A program made the position numbers and the translations under genes. This document shows positions 14,433-20,891 of a DNA stretch of 51,132 bases, piece by piece. A model generated the notes under the pieces. It did no database searches, was not told the DNA's origin, and was given only the letters and a program-made list of their open reading frames with translations. Origin of the DNA: Paenibacillus xylanilyticus (GTDB lineage: Bacteria; Bacillota; Bacilli; Paenibacillales; Paenibacillaceae); assembly GCF_013359935.1 (NCBI RefSeq), contig NZ_JABMCB010000134.1, positions 1-51,132 of the forward strand, read 5' to 3'. Every line of letters begins with the position of its first letter. The first letter of the stretch is position 1.

Positions 14433-15305
14433 TTAGCTGTCACAAAACCTCTTTCTGATGTGTGTTACTATTTCGGAACCTACGAGTTTCTTATTGGAGG
14501 CATTAGCCCTTACATACAATTCGGTATTATTTATAAAATGCACATCGTTAAACGGTGAGCGAGGAACATTAATTTCAACAATATATCGATCCTTTATTTC
14601 TTCCTGTCCCAACTCGTCAAAAACTTGCTTAAAGGCAATATCGAATTGTTCAGGACCAATAGCCGGGTTCAAGTTAGATATTTTATTGTTTATATCAATA
14701 ACCAAGGTGTCTCTCGCTTCATAACCAAGCTCTACACCTCTAACAATTCTATCATTTGAGATACCGTATAGTATTCTGCCGCCAGCGCTATTCAGAAAAG
14801 CAGCTACGTATTCATCTACCTTTTCGAGGATACTTCTTCTAGGATTTCTACCTATAATTTCTTTGAACTCATTGAAGTGGTCCTCCCCGAATGGAAGTTC
14901 ACTCCCTAGTTTATATTTATAAAAATCGTCAAGTTGTTTTTCCTCAAAGTAATTAAACTCGACTGATCCTAGCGCAACATTAGTTGCATGTTCAACACGT
15001 TTTATCTCTTCTAAGTTCAATTCGCCGACTTTTTGTATAAGCTGACTTCTATGAATAGTTTGGATATTATCCAATAAAACAACACAACCAGAGTACCCAT
15101 CAACGGAAACTAAAACTCTAGTTGGAAGTGCAAATACTGCAGGAAAATTGTATATTATAGGAGCAGTAGTAATAGAGTACGATGAATGATTTGAAATATC
15201 ATTTTGAATTACTAAACTCAACTTATCATCTGGATAAGCCGCTTCATTTTGAGGATCAAGATGCTTTGTCAGGTATATCTCTCCCCGTTTAATCTGTGTA
15301 ACTAT
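14433..15305 (-). CDS. MazF-fold / AlbA_2 (Schlafen-like) fusion, start codon in doubt
   Basis: The open frame covers 290 codons. Residues ~5-110 match MazF/PemK endoribonucleases: KRGEIYL, then LVIQNDISN, then LPTRVLV, VVLLDNIQTIH and a final helix. Residues ~145-285 form an AlbA_2 domain: EFK at 146-148, AFLNSAGGRILYGIS at 169-183, and a YVRAN tail. The two MazF catalytic positions (R in RPVLVIQND, T in AAIT of Bacillus MazF) appear as K and I, so RNase activity is doubtful. The codon at the expected Met, 10 nt after AGGAG, is ATA. The first canonical start, TTG at 15221, would delete the first MazF strand and has no ribosome site. No MazE-like antitoxin is nearby. The gene is AT-richer than its neighbours and is probably defence-type cargo. 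Confidence 0.75.
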   Translation of the reverse strand: MVTQIKRGEIYLTKHLDPQNEAAYPDDKLSLVIQNDISNHSSYSITTAPIIYNFPAVFALPTRVLVSVDGYSGCVVLLDNIQTIHRSQLIQKVGELNLEEIKRVEHATNVALGSVEFNYFEEKQLDDFYKYKLGSELPFGEDHFNEFKEIIGRNPRRSILEKVDEYVAAFLNSAGGRILYGISNDRIVRGVELGYEARDTLVIDINNKISNLNPAIGPEQFDIAFKQVFDELGQEEIKDRYIVEINVPRSPFNDVHFINNTELYVRANASNKKLVGSEIVTHIRKRFCDS

Positions 15306-15324
15306 TTAAACCACACTCCTTTAT

Positions 15325-15440
15325 TTATCCCGCATATTTAAACGTACAGACTCCGCGCATATAACGTTCGCCCTTCACCGCAACCTCGATCACACCGCTG
15401 CCAACGAGCTCCTCGAACTGATTTGTGGCCCGCAGAGAGC
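15325..15440 (-). pseudogene. C-terminal fragment of a lost gene
   Basis: An open frame with no start codon encodes about 38 residues, including ATNQFEELVGSGVIEV and ending in TFKYAG before a TAA. Its 5' side is cut exactly at the inverted repeat at 15441. The stop lies 4 nt before the ribosome site of the MazF-like gene, so the two were once coupled. The parent gene is not identified. Confidence 0.6.
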
Positions 15441-15517
15441 TGATGTGTACAGTTTGCCTATTAATAGGTTTATTTCATAAATTACTGAGAAGGAGAAAGG
15501 GGAAGAAAGAACATGAG
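15441..15517 (+). repeat. 77-bp inverted repeat, copy B
   Basis: Inverted copy of 3646-3722 (73 of 77 identical). It carries the same leader and ribosome site and even ATGAGGGC, the start of a small-terminase-like gene, but no such gene follows. It points rightward into the antisense strand of the next gene. Confidence 0.9.
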
Positions 15518-15532
15518 GGCGCCACTGCAAGC

Positions 15533-15829
15533 TCACAACGGGCGCGGCCATTCCCATCCGTCCTGCACGTATTCGTTCACATACCCGCGTAGGTCTTCTA
15601 ACTCCGCGCCGTCTAACGTTATAGTCTGTAGGTAAGCGCAGCATTCATCCGCATCGTAGTCGATTACAACCTCTTCGATAACATGGTCTATGCCGATTCC
15701 AAATGATCGCTCGCGGATTTTGTGGCCGACCTGAGGCATCATTCCGGTTATATAAGTGCGTACAACTTGCGTAGATAATCCGGTTGTTGTTTCAATCGTT
15801 TGGGCGATAATAACATGAATTTTATTCAT
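15533..15829 (-). CDS. unknown protein
   Basis: 98 residues, mixed alpha/beta, acidic in the second half (VVIDYDADECCAYLQTITLD), with an aromatic C-terminal DGWEWPRPL. Not recognised. GGAGG lies 7 nt before the ATG. It follows the DUF4352-like gene with a 14-nt gap and shares its transcript. Confidence 0.6.
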   Translation of the reverse strand: MNKIHVIIAQTIETTTGLSTQVVRTYITGMMPQVGHKIRERSFGIGIDHVIEEVVIDYDADECCAYLQTITLDGAELEDLRGYVNEYVQDGWEWPRPL

Positions 15830-15843
15830 TCGTGATCCTCCGT

Positions 15844-16476
15844 TTATTTAACTTTTCCAAGGCCTATGTATACGTAGTCTGCTGAGTCAAGTATATCGAA
15901 CATATTATTTCTCATCGCGAGGTTAACGGTCTCTACATCGTCCGGCACCTCAAAAATTACTTTACGCGTTAAACTGAGGCCGGGGTTGATATCGTCGACC
16001 ATGAATATCGGATCACCTTCGAAACTTACGGTGTCATCCGAGTCAAACTTCCGCTCATCTTGGTCATATAGTTGAAAATAGCTGCTGTCAACGCTAATCG
16101 GTTCTTTACCGGTGTTCTTGACCGCTACGCGTACTTCAATAACCTTCGAACCTTCCTCGTTACCTTTCGCAATGCTGACGTCCTTAACGTTAATTTCGTA
16201 ATCTCCGAATGTTACCACATCTTTGATATCGTGGATCACCACTGCCTCATCCGCTTTCTCCTTTTCAGGCGTGGTATATTCTGAGGAAACAGTTTTTACT
16301 TCGGGCGTTTGAGAGATCACTACCGCTTCATCGGCTGAGTCATCCGTAGATACGTTCGTAAATAACACGATTAGTCCGATTAACAATACTCCTACGATAG
16401 TTAAAACCCATGACGCGCTACTACCCTTAAACTTCCTATACTCCGCTGTTTCATTATCCTTCTTGTCCCCCTGCAT
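15844..16476 (-). CDS. membrane-anchored DUF4352-like protein
   Basis: 210 residues. A cytoplasmic ~20-residue N-terminus precedes one transmembrane segment at about 23-43 (WVLTIVGVLLIGLIVLF), then an acidic linker with a repeated ADEAVVI motif. From about 95 on, an immunoglobulin-like DUF4352 domain shows INVKDVSIAKGNEEG, VEVRVAVKNTGKEPI-type strands and PGLSLTRKVIFEVP. This family is extracellular and common in Gram-positive phages and plasmids, where its role is mostly unknown. As a surface protein made from an integrated element it could be involved in superinfection exclusion, as inference. It has an AAAGGAGG site. Confidence 0.8.
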   Translation of the reverse strand: MQGDKKDNETAEYRKFKGSSASWVLTIVGVLLIGLIVLFTNVSTDDSADEAVVISQTPEVKTVSSEYTTPEKEKADEAVVIHDIKDVVTFGDYEINVKDVSIAKGNEEGSKVIEVRVAVKNTGKEPISVDSSYFQLYDQDERKFDSDDTVSFEGDPIFMVDDINPGLSLTRKVIFEVPDDVETVNLAMRNNMFDILDSADYVYIGLGKVK

Positions 16477-16528
16477 TGTCGCGTCCCTCCTTTAATCAAA
16501 TATACAGTTTTTCCCTGAGGAAATAAAC

Positions 16529-16572
16529 AAAAAACGCAGTCCCCAACGGAAATAAATCCATGAGAACTGCGT
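16529..16572 (-). terminator. terminator after the second recombinase gene
   Basis: ACGCAGT (16534-16540) pairs with ACTGCGT (16566-16572). On the minus strand a run of six T follows. It lies directly past the recombinase stop. Confidence 0.8.
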
Positions 16573-16580
16573 CCGATCTT

Positions 16581-17630
16581 CTATTTCTTCCGGATAGTTT
16601 TACGCGGCTTGTTCAATGGCTTAATTATATCGTTAATCGGTGCGTAACGTTCATGTTGCGCCTTCAACGCCTTATCAGACGGGTTTGTATATTTCATAAC
16701 CATCCGCATGTCTGCGTGGCCTAAAATGCCAGCTAGATGGCGCAGATCTCCTCCATTTTCAATAAATAATGTCGCCCCGGAATAGCGGAACAGGTGGGGA
16801 GTAATTCGGATGTTAAGGCCTGCTTTCTTCGCGTGTTGTTTGATACGGTCGCGCAGTCTCGTTGGGTTTAATCTGGCGCCATAATTATTAAGAATTAGAT
16901 ATTCGTTATCAAAATCCGCGTTCTCTTTTATTAGCTCTTTAATTAGGCGTAGGGTACGCTTTGATACCGGCACATAGCGTCCACGCCTCGTCTTAACAAC
17001 GTTCTCATCAAAGTAGATCATTCCGAGTTTAAAATCGATATCCGTTTCCCTTATCGATAGTAATTCGCCAACACGTCCAAATGTATCAATTAGTATGTAC
17101 ATAGCTACGAGATCTCGGAGGCCCGCATAAGTCTTTACATTGGGTGCATCCAGTAGTAATTGCATTTCCTCAATCGTAAGTATTCTCACTTTCTTTTTTG
17201 GTTCAGATATTTTACCTATTCTCGCGGTAGGATCAAAGTCAATCACTCCCTCCCTAAGCAGAAACGTAAACATGGTTTTGAGCATCTTCATCTTTGTATT
17301 AACTGTGACCGGGGACAGACCGATCGTCTTTTCCGCGTCTGACTTATGCGCGTGGCCCTCGAATCGCGGTTTACTATGAAGCATCCAATGCATGTATGAA
17401 CGCAAGACATCGGTAGTGACCGCGGTAAATGACCGCTCTAAGTCGTTCATAGCCAAGTAATCGCAAAAGTGGCGGTAATACTCGTCATATTGTTCCAACG
17501 TGCGCGGTGAACGCCCCTCAGCTGCTTTTGCGTTGCGGTAAATTTCAAAAAGATCGTCGAGTTGCTTGTCAGCTCCTCTAACACCTCTCACAAATTTATA
17601 TTTCTTTCCTAAACGGCTATCCTTTTTCAC
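16581..17630 (-). CDS. tyrosine recombinase (second integrase)
   Basis: 349 residues from a GTG 9 nt after AGGAGG. An N-terminal SAM-like core-binding domain (about 20-130) is followed by the catalytic domain. The full active site is visible: R in FGRVGELL, K in VVKTRRGRYVPV, HLFR, GHADM and the nucleophile in MKYTNPSD. It is XerC/XerD-like in size. It has the same layout as the recombinase at 18077 but is clearly divergent. It may cooperate with that one in integration or act on another site. It is closed by its own terminator at 16529. Confidence 0.93.
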   Translation of the reverse strand: MKKDSRLGKKYKFVRGVRGADKQLDDLFEIYRNAKAAEGRSPRTLEQYDEYYRHFCDYLAMNDLERSFTAVTTDVLRSYMHWMLHSKPRFEGHAHKSDAEKTIGLSPVTVNTKMKMLKTMFTFLLREGVIDFDPTARIGKISEPKKKVRILTIEEMQLLLDAPNVKTYAGLRDLVAMYILIDTFGRVGELLSIRETDIDFKLGMIYFDENVVKTRRGRYVPVSKRTLRLIKELIKENADFDNEYLILNNYGARLNPTRLRDRIKQHAKKAGLNIRITPHLFRYSGATLFIENGGDLRHLAGILGHADMRMVMKYTNPSDKALKAQHERYAPINDIIKPLNKPRKTIRKK

Positions 17631-17691
17631 TTATAAGCTCCTCCTAATTTATTACCTAAAAAGGAGTTTAAAGGTCCTAGCTAATTGATGC

Positions 17692-17714
17692 AAAAAAATT
17701 GCACTGGAAGTGCA
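17692..17714 (-). terminator. leftward terminator between toxin locus and second recombinase
   Basis: TGCACT-TCC-AGTGCA hairpin on the minus strand followed by ATTTTTTT. It insulates the recombinase gene at 16581-17630 from transcripts of the toxin locus. Confidence 0.85.
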
Positions 17715-17741
17715 TCATTTGTTTACTGCATCAGAAATAGT

Positions 17742-17770
17742 TTGAATCATGTTAACCAGTGGTGTACAAT
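17742..17770 (+). promoter_or_regulatory. promoter of the antisense RNA
   Basis: TTGAAT (17742-17747), 17-nt spacer, TACAAT (17765-17770). Near-consensus sigma-A promoter with no open frame behind it. Confidence 0.8.
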
Positions 17771-17776
17771 ATAGGT

Positions 17777-17903
17777 GTAGATACAACGACAAAAAGCCGA
17801 AAACGTAACGTTAACGGCTCTGTCGATCTCAGTAAGGTTATTAGTTTGAAAATACACGTCTTAACTTTAGTAGTCGTTTCCTTGGCCGGGGCGACTACTT
17901 TTT
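17777..17903 (+). ncRNA. candidate antisense RNA antitoxin (type I system)
   Basis: About 127 nt from the promoter at 17742 to an intrinsic terminator whose stem AGTAGTCG/CGACTACT spans 17869-17899, followed by five T. The 5' part folds as CGAC-aaaa-AGCCG...CGGCT-ct-GTCG. The RNA runs convergent to the toxin transcript and overlaps its last codons and 3' untranslated region over its whole length. This geometry is that of RatA/txpA and SR4/bsrG in Bacillus prophages. It probably binds the toxin mRNA to block translation or trigger decay. Confidence 0.72.
17788..17819 (-). terminator. terminator of the toxin mRNA
   Basis: AGCCG (17815-17819) / CGGCT (17795-17799) hairpin read on the minus strand, followed by TTTTTGTCG. 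It would give a toxin mRNA of about 235 nt. The same sequence forms the 5' stem of the antisense RNA on the other strand. Confidence 0.7.
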
Positions 17904-17984
17904 CGTTATCAGATTAATGCAAACATTTATTAAATTAACTACAAATCCCATAGCAACAAATACTAGCATTAACACTTCGGACAT
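17895..17984 (-). CDS. type I toxin-like membrane peptide (BsrG/TxpA-like)
   Basis: 29 residues, MSEVLMLVFVAMGFVVNL onward: a single hydrophobic helix ending in a TKK tail. This is typical of phage-borne type I toxins. A very strong GGAGGGGAGG site lies 14 nt before the ATG, which is long. An in-frame CTG at 17988-17990 gives 8-nt spacing and an MT-x-x-E-x-LM start like BsrG, so CTG initiation is possible. Promoter, terminator and a convergent antisense RNA are all present. It probably inserts in the membrane and stabilises the element by killing cells that lose it. Confidence 0.75.
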   Translation of the reverse strand: MSEVLMLVFVAMGFVVNLINVCINLITKK

Positions 17985-18029
17985 TGTCAGGAAGATTACC
18001 TCCCCTCCTGCCCTTACCTTGATATTCCT

Positions 18030-18058
18030 ATTATATCACCTCTAAAGCTAGTTATCAG
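18030..18058 (-). promoter_or_regulatory. toxin promoter
   Basis: On the minus strand CTGATA (18053-18058), 17-nt spacer, TATAAT (18030-18035) with an extended -10 TGa. It lies just downstream of the first recombinase stop, so the toxin has independent expression. Confidence 0.75.
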
Positions 18059-18076
18059 CTATTGGCCCAATTTTTA

Positions 18077-19111
18077 TTATCGTCTCCTCAATACCCTACT
18101 CAGCGGTGAATACTTCCGGTGCTCCTCTATTATACTCTCCTCACTCAGCTGGACATATTTGCGCGTCGTCTTGATATCCGCGTGGCCCATCAATTTCTGT
18201 AGATGGAATAACGGCATCCCATTCTCTGCGGCCATTGTTGCAAAGTTATGTCGCAGTACGTGTGGTGACACTGATCGGCCTATCTTCGCCCTTTCCGCGT
18301 ATTTATCAAATGCCTTCTGTACGGTCTTCTCACTGAGCTGCTCGCCATAATTCGTTGTAAACACAAACGTTGTATTAAATTCGCGCTCTGTCTCCGTAAC
18401 GAGCTGCTTAATCAACCGCGCAGTCTCTGTAGACAGTGGCAGTACGCGGGATTTCCTACTCTTTGTTTTGGACGCCGGCAAGGTAATTTGTTTGCGTGGA
18501 AGATCCAGGTCCGACTTTTCCAAATCGCATATCTCTCCGAGACGCATCCCGGAATCTAGTATCGTTACGATAATTACGTAGTCTCTCCACTGCGCCCATT
18601 GACGCTGATCGGGCGCCTTCATAAACCTGCGCAGCTCATCCTCGGTCAGCGGAACCACCGTATCCTCTTCCTGGCGCATTAGAGATAGGTTTGCGGCTGG
18701 ATTCCGGTTAATAACGTCCTCTTTAAAGAGAGTCGTAAAGAACGTCCTTAAAACGCGAATACGAACGTTCACGGAGGAAGGCGCCAGGCCCTTTCGATCC
18801 TTTTCATATTCCGATTTGAACGGATGCCCCTCGTAATATACTTTTTCCTGCGAGCACCACAATACATATTCGCGGAGTATCGCTATCGTAATGTCGTTCG
18901 CGGAAATGTCCCGGCCATATCTCTCCGTTACCCACTCAATGAAGTAACCCATGTTCTGTATGTATCCGTTGATTGTCTTGTCCTTTAGATTGTTGGCGCG
19001 CTTCACTTTAACAACGAACTCTACCGCTTCCTCAAGCGTATATGACGGTAACCCTACGTCAGCCATCGGACGGCGCGTCTGAACGGTCTTGCGTCCCTCA
19101 CGTTTATCCAT
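18077..19111 (-). CDS. tyrosine recombinase adjacent to att (main integrase)
   Basis: 344 residues from the ATG at 19111, 9 nt after AGGGGG. The frame is open 7 codons further upstream, but that part lies in a terminator hairpin. N-terminal core-binding domain (about 20-135), then catalytic domain with R in GMRLGEICDL, K in SKTKSRKSRVLPL, HVLRH, MGHADI and Tyr in TRKYVQLSE. As the recombinase next to the tRNA att site it is the best candidate for integration and excision. No separate excisionase gene was recognised. Transcription probably begins at the tRNA-Ser promoter; no other obvious promoter is seen in the 150 nt before it. Confidence 0.93.
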   Translation of the reverse strand: MDKREGRKTVQTRRPMADVGLPSYTLEEAVEFVVKVKRANNLKDKTINGYIQNMGYFIEWVTERYGRDISANDITIAILREYVLWCSQEKVYYEGHPFKSEYEKDRKGLAPSSVNVRIRVLRTFFTTLFKEDVINRNPAANLSLMRQEEDTVVPLTEDELRRFMKAPDQRQWAQWRDYVIIVTILDSGMRLGEICDLEKSDLDLPRKQITLPASKTKSRKSRVLPLSTETARLIKQLVTETEREFNTTFVFTTNYGEQLSEKTVQKAFDKYAERAKIGRSVSPHVLRHNFATMAAENGMPLFHLQKLMGHADIKTTRKYVQLSEESIIEEHRKYSPLSRVLRRR

Positions 19112-19114
19112 ATC

Positions 19115-19147
19115 AAAAAACCCCCTACGCATGTTTAACGTAAGAGG
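19115..19147 (-). terminator. terminator-like hairpin covering the integrase ribosome site
   Basis: On the minus strand CCTCTTACG (19139-19147) pairs with CGTAGGGGG (19121-19129) with two G-U pairs, followed by six T. The AGGGGG that serves as integrase ribosome site is the 3' arm. The hairpin would both end most tRNA read-through and hide the ribosome site. Confidence 0.65.
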
Positions 19148-19206
19148 TTAACGGAATCATTTAGGTATATCGGAATCATCTACCGCAATGTACTCGATAA
19201 ATCGGA

Positions 19207-19222
19207 TAGCTTGCGTACACAT
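19207..19222 (+). repeat. candidate integrase arm-type site, right end
   Basis: TAGCTTGCGTACACAT, 15 of 16 identical to 1877-1892 and in the same orientation, 38 bp inside the right att core. Confidence 0.5.
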
Positions 19223-19259
19223 TCCGTACTGTAAACGCCGTAGTGGCGCAGTTTACGGG

Positions 19260-19324
19260 AAGTGGCGGAAAGGGTGGGATTCGAACCCACGCACGCTGTG
19301 ACACGCCTAGCTGATTTCGAGTCA
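19260..19324 (-). repeat. attR: 65-bp att repeat inside intact tRNA-Ser
   Basis: Perfect copy of 1767-1831. Integration rebuilt the tRNA 3' end from element sequence, leaving the tRNA functional. Confidence 0.95.
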
Positions 19325-19353
19325 GCCCCCTTGGGCCTCTTGGGTACCTTTCC
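19263..19353 (-). tRNA. tRNA-Ser(CGA), integration target
   Basis: 91 nt with encoded CCA. Acceptor stem GGAAAGG/CCTTTCC, anticodon stem GCTGA/TCAGC with loop CTCGAAA (anticodon CGA), long serine-type variable arm, and T arm GTGGGTTCGAATCCCAC. It reads UCG. The element uses its 3' half as att core. The promoter is at 19366-19394. The native terminator has been displaced to 1672-1701. Confidence 0.97.
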
Positions 19354-19365
19354 GCAGCAATACTG

Positions 19366-19394
19366 ATTATAGCATGATCAATTACAGAACGCAA
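19366..19394 (-). promoter_or_regulatory. tRNA-Ser promoter
   Basis: On the minus strand TTGCGT (19389-19394), 17-nt spacer, TATAAT (19366-19371), 13 nt before the tRNA 5' end. Read-through enters the integrase gene. Confidence 0.8.
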
Positions 19395-19454
19395 CACCTA
19401 GCTTTGCTTGGATGAAAACGTTATTTTGGGCGAGGTTTGCTGCAGAACTTCTCT

Positions 19455-19664
19455 TTAGGATTCCGCAGCATCTTCAGCCGAGCGAAGTACCTTTTTCATG
19501 TTTTTTTCGAATTTAGCTCTTGGAATAAGTACACTGTGTTTACAGCCAACGCATTTGATCCGGATGTCCATGCCCATTCGAATGATCTCCATCTCATTGC
19601 TTCCACAGGGATGCTGCTTTTTCATCTGTACAACGTCTCCGAGCTGGAAACTTTTACGCTCCAC
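19455..19664 (-). CDS. DUF951 protein
   Basis: 69 residues from a GTG placed 9 nt after AAGGGA, giving MERKSFQLGD as in relatives. An ATG three codons upstream is the alternative, with poor spacing. Small conserved protein with a treble-clef-like HPCG...CVGCKHSV cysteine set, probably zinc- and nucleic-acid-binding; function unknown. It overlaps the end of the channel gene and belongs to the conserved block between rpsF and parB in Bacillales. The ychF GTPase gene often found next to it is absent here. Confidence 0.85.
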   Translation of the reverse strand: MERKSFQLGDVVQMKKQHPCGSNEMEIIRMGMDIRIKCVGCKHSVLIPRAKFEKNMKKVLRSAEDAAES

Positions 19665-20613
19665 CAGTACCATTCCCTTCGTCCTTCTCCTGCCCCGCTG
19701 CCTGCTCCAATGCAGCGAGCTTGCCCATCTCATGATACTCCATTGTTTTCTTCACATCACTTTGGATCTGACGCTCTACAGAGGCTCTTGAATTTGGCAT
19801 GCACTCAGAGACAATCCGAACGACATATTCCGAAGTGGACATGGACTGAATGCCGAGCACGTCTGGAACCTTCACAATGTTAAGGTCACGCTCCTCAATC
19901 CCAATCAAAGCCTGCTTAACCAAGTGAACGGATTCGTCCAATGTCTGGTCTCCCTTCATCGGGATATCTACAACTGCAAGGGAATTAGACATGGAAAAGT
20001 TCGTTACACTCGCAATTGTTCCGTTCGGGATGATATGGACTTCACCTTGCCAACTCACCAATTTGGTCGTTCTCAGTCCAATTACTTCGACCGTACCTTT
20101 ATAGGTACCTGTCTGAATGACGTCCCCTACAGCGAATTGGTCCTCTAATATAATGAAGAAACCGGTAATAACATCTTTGACCAATCCCTGTGCACCGAAA
20201 CCTATTGCAAGTCCAAGAACACCGGCACTGGCCAAGAGTGGACCGACTTGTATATTGATCTCAGATAACAGTAACAGAATCATTATGAAATTACACGTTA
20301 TGGAAGTCGCATTTTTCAGCAATTCACCTACCGTCACAAATCTGCGTGGGTTTACCCGAACTTTGCCTTCCTGCTTTCGTTCCAGGCTGCGATCGATGAT
20401 GCGGTACACGATCTTGATCACAATGCGGGTGATAATAAAAATAATAACAATACGAATCGAGCTGAATAAAATATTTAACCACATATCAGCATCGGTAACT
20501 TTGTTCCACAATTTGTCTGTCCAGCTGACAGCACTTTTTACTGTTTCTTCTATTGTGTTAGACTCATCCCCCGGGCCAGCTGAAGCTGCAGCAAAAAATT
20601 TAAAAGGCAACAT
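19654..20613 (-). CDS. MscS-family mechanosensitive channel
   Basis: 319 residues from the ATG 8 nt after GGAGG. A periplasm-facing N-terminus precedes transmembrane helices at about 45-70, 95-115 and the pore helix near 120-150 (LLASAGVLGLAIGFGAQGLV). The MscS beta domain (FAVGDVIQTGTYKGTVEVIG) and a cytoplasmic alpha/beta C-terminal domain follow. It releases solutes during hypo-osmotic shock. It is conserved at this chromosomal place near yyaC in Bacillales. The last ~20 residues are charged and low-complexity. Confidence 0.92.
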   Translation of the reverse strand: MLPFKFFAAASAGPGDESNTIEETVKSAVSWTDKLWNKVTDADMWLNILFSSIRIVIIFIITRIVIKIVYRIIDRSLERKQEGKVRVNPRRFVTVGELLKNATSITCNFIMILLLLSEINIQVGPLLASAGVLGLAIGFGAQGLVKDVITGFFIILEDQFAVGDVIQTGTYKGTVEVIGLRTTKLVSWQGEVHIIPNGTIASVTNFSMSNSLAVVDIPMKGDQTLDESVHLVKQALIGIEERDLNIVKVPDVLGIQSMSTSEYVVRIVSECMPNSRASVERQIQSDVKKTMEYHEMGKLAALEQAAGQEKDEGNGTGGA

Positions 20614-20627
20614 CAATCCAACCTCCT

Positions 20628-20891
20628 CTACATGGGTATGTTATCATAGCTGTCTTCGGTTTTAAAATAGAGGCCGCGGATCTCCACAAACTCGTTCCGA
20701 ATGATCTGCTGCACTCTCGCCAGATCTTCTTTTGGAAACTGTATACAAAGCGCACAGCCAGCCGTGATCTCTTTCGGGGTAGGAAACAGATCAATTTCAA
20801 TCTCGGCAAACTCAAGCAGCATCTCCGCTCGCAAAGCCTGCTGGGTAGAATCAAACGCAATCAGCATCCAATCATCCATCCACTCGTCCAT
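20628..20891 (-). CDS. DUF3343 protein
   Basis: 87 residues starting MDEWMDDWMLIAFDSTQQAL after an AAAGGAG site. DUF3343 is a small ferredoxin-fold-like family, function not established, sometimes linked to sulfur-carrier or selenium metabolism. The CALCIQF motif carries two cysteines. It lies 14 nt upstream of the MscS gene and is probably co-transcribed with it. Confidence 0.85.
   Translation of the reverse strand: MDEWMDDWMLIAFDSTQQALRAEMLLEFAEIEIDLFPTPKEITAGCALCIQFPKEDLARVQQIIRNEFVEIRGLYFKTEDSYDNIPM

Larger units (their letters stand above)
1767..19324. mobile_element. 17.6-kb integrative element in tRNA-Ser(CGA), prophage- or satellite-like
   Basis: Bounded by 65-bp perfect direct repeats (1767-1831 and 19260-19324), the right one being the 3' part of an intact tRNA-Ser. 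It encodes two tyrosine recombinases, a type I toxin-antitoxin pair, a divergent repressor/operator switch, an AEP-type primase beside a repeat-rich noncoding block, and a short tail module (tape measure, DUF2577) with small-terminase-like HTH proteins. No capsid, portal, large terminase, baseplate, holin or endolysin gene was seen. It interrupts the region between rpsF and the yyaC block. It is either a decayed prophage or a phage-satellite-type element. Confidence 0.93.

Noticed and set aside
14265..14558. 97-codon plus-strand frame after the XRE gene
   Set aside because: No ribosome site, spans the 12-bp inverted repeat, and runs antisense into the well-supported AlbA_2 domain.
15390..15644. 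84-codon minus-strand frame across the inverted repeat
   Set aside because: Out of frame with the recognisable gene fragment and formed by translating the repeat; no ribosome site.
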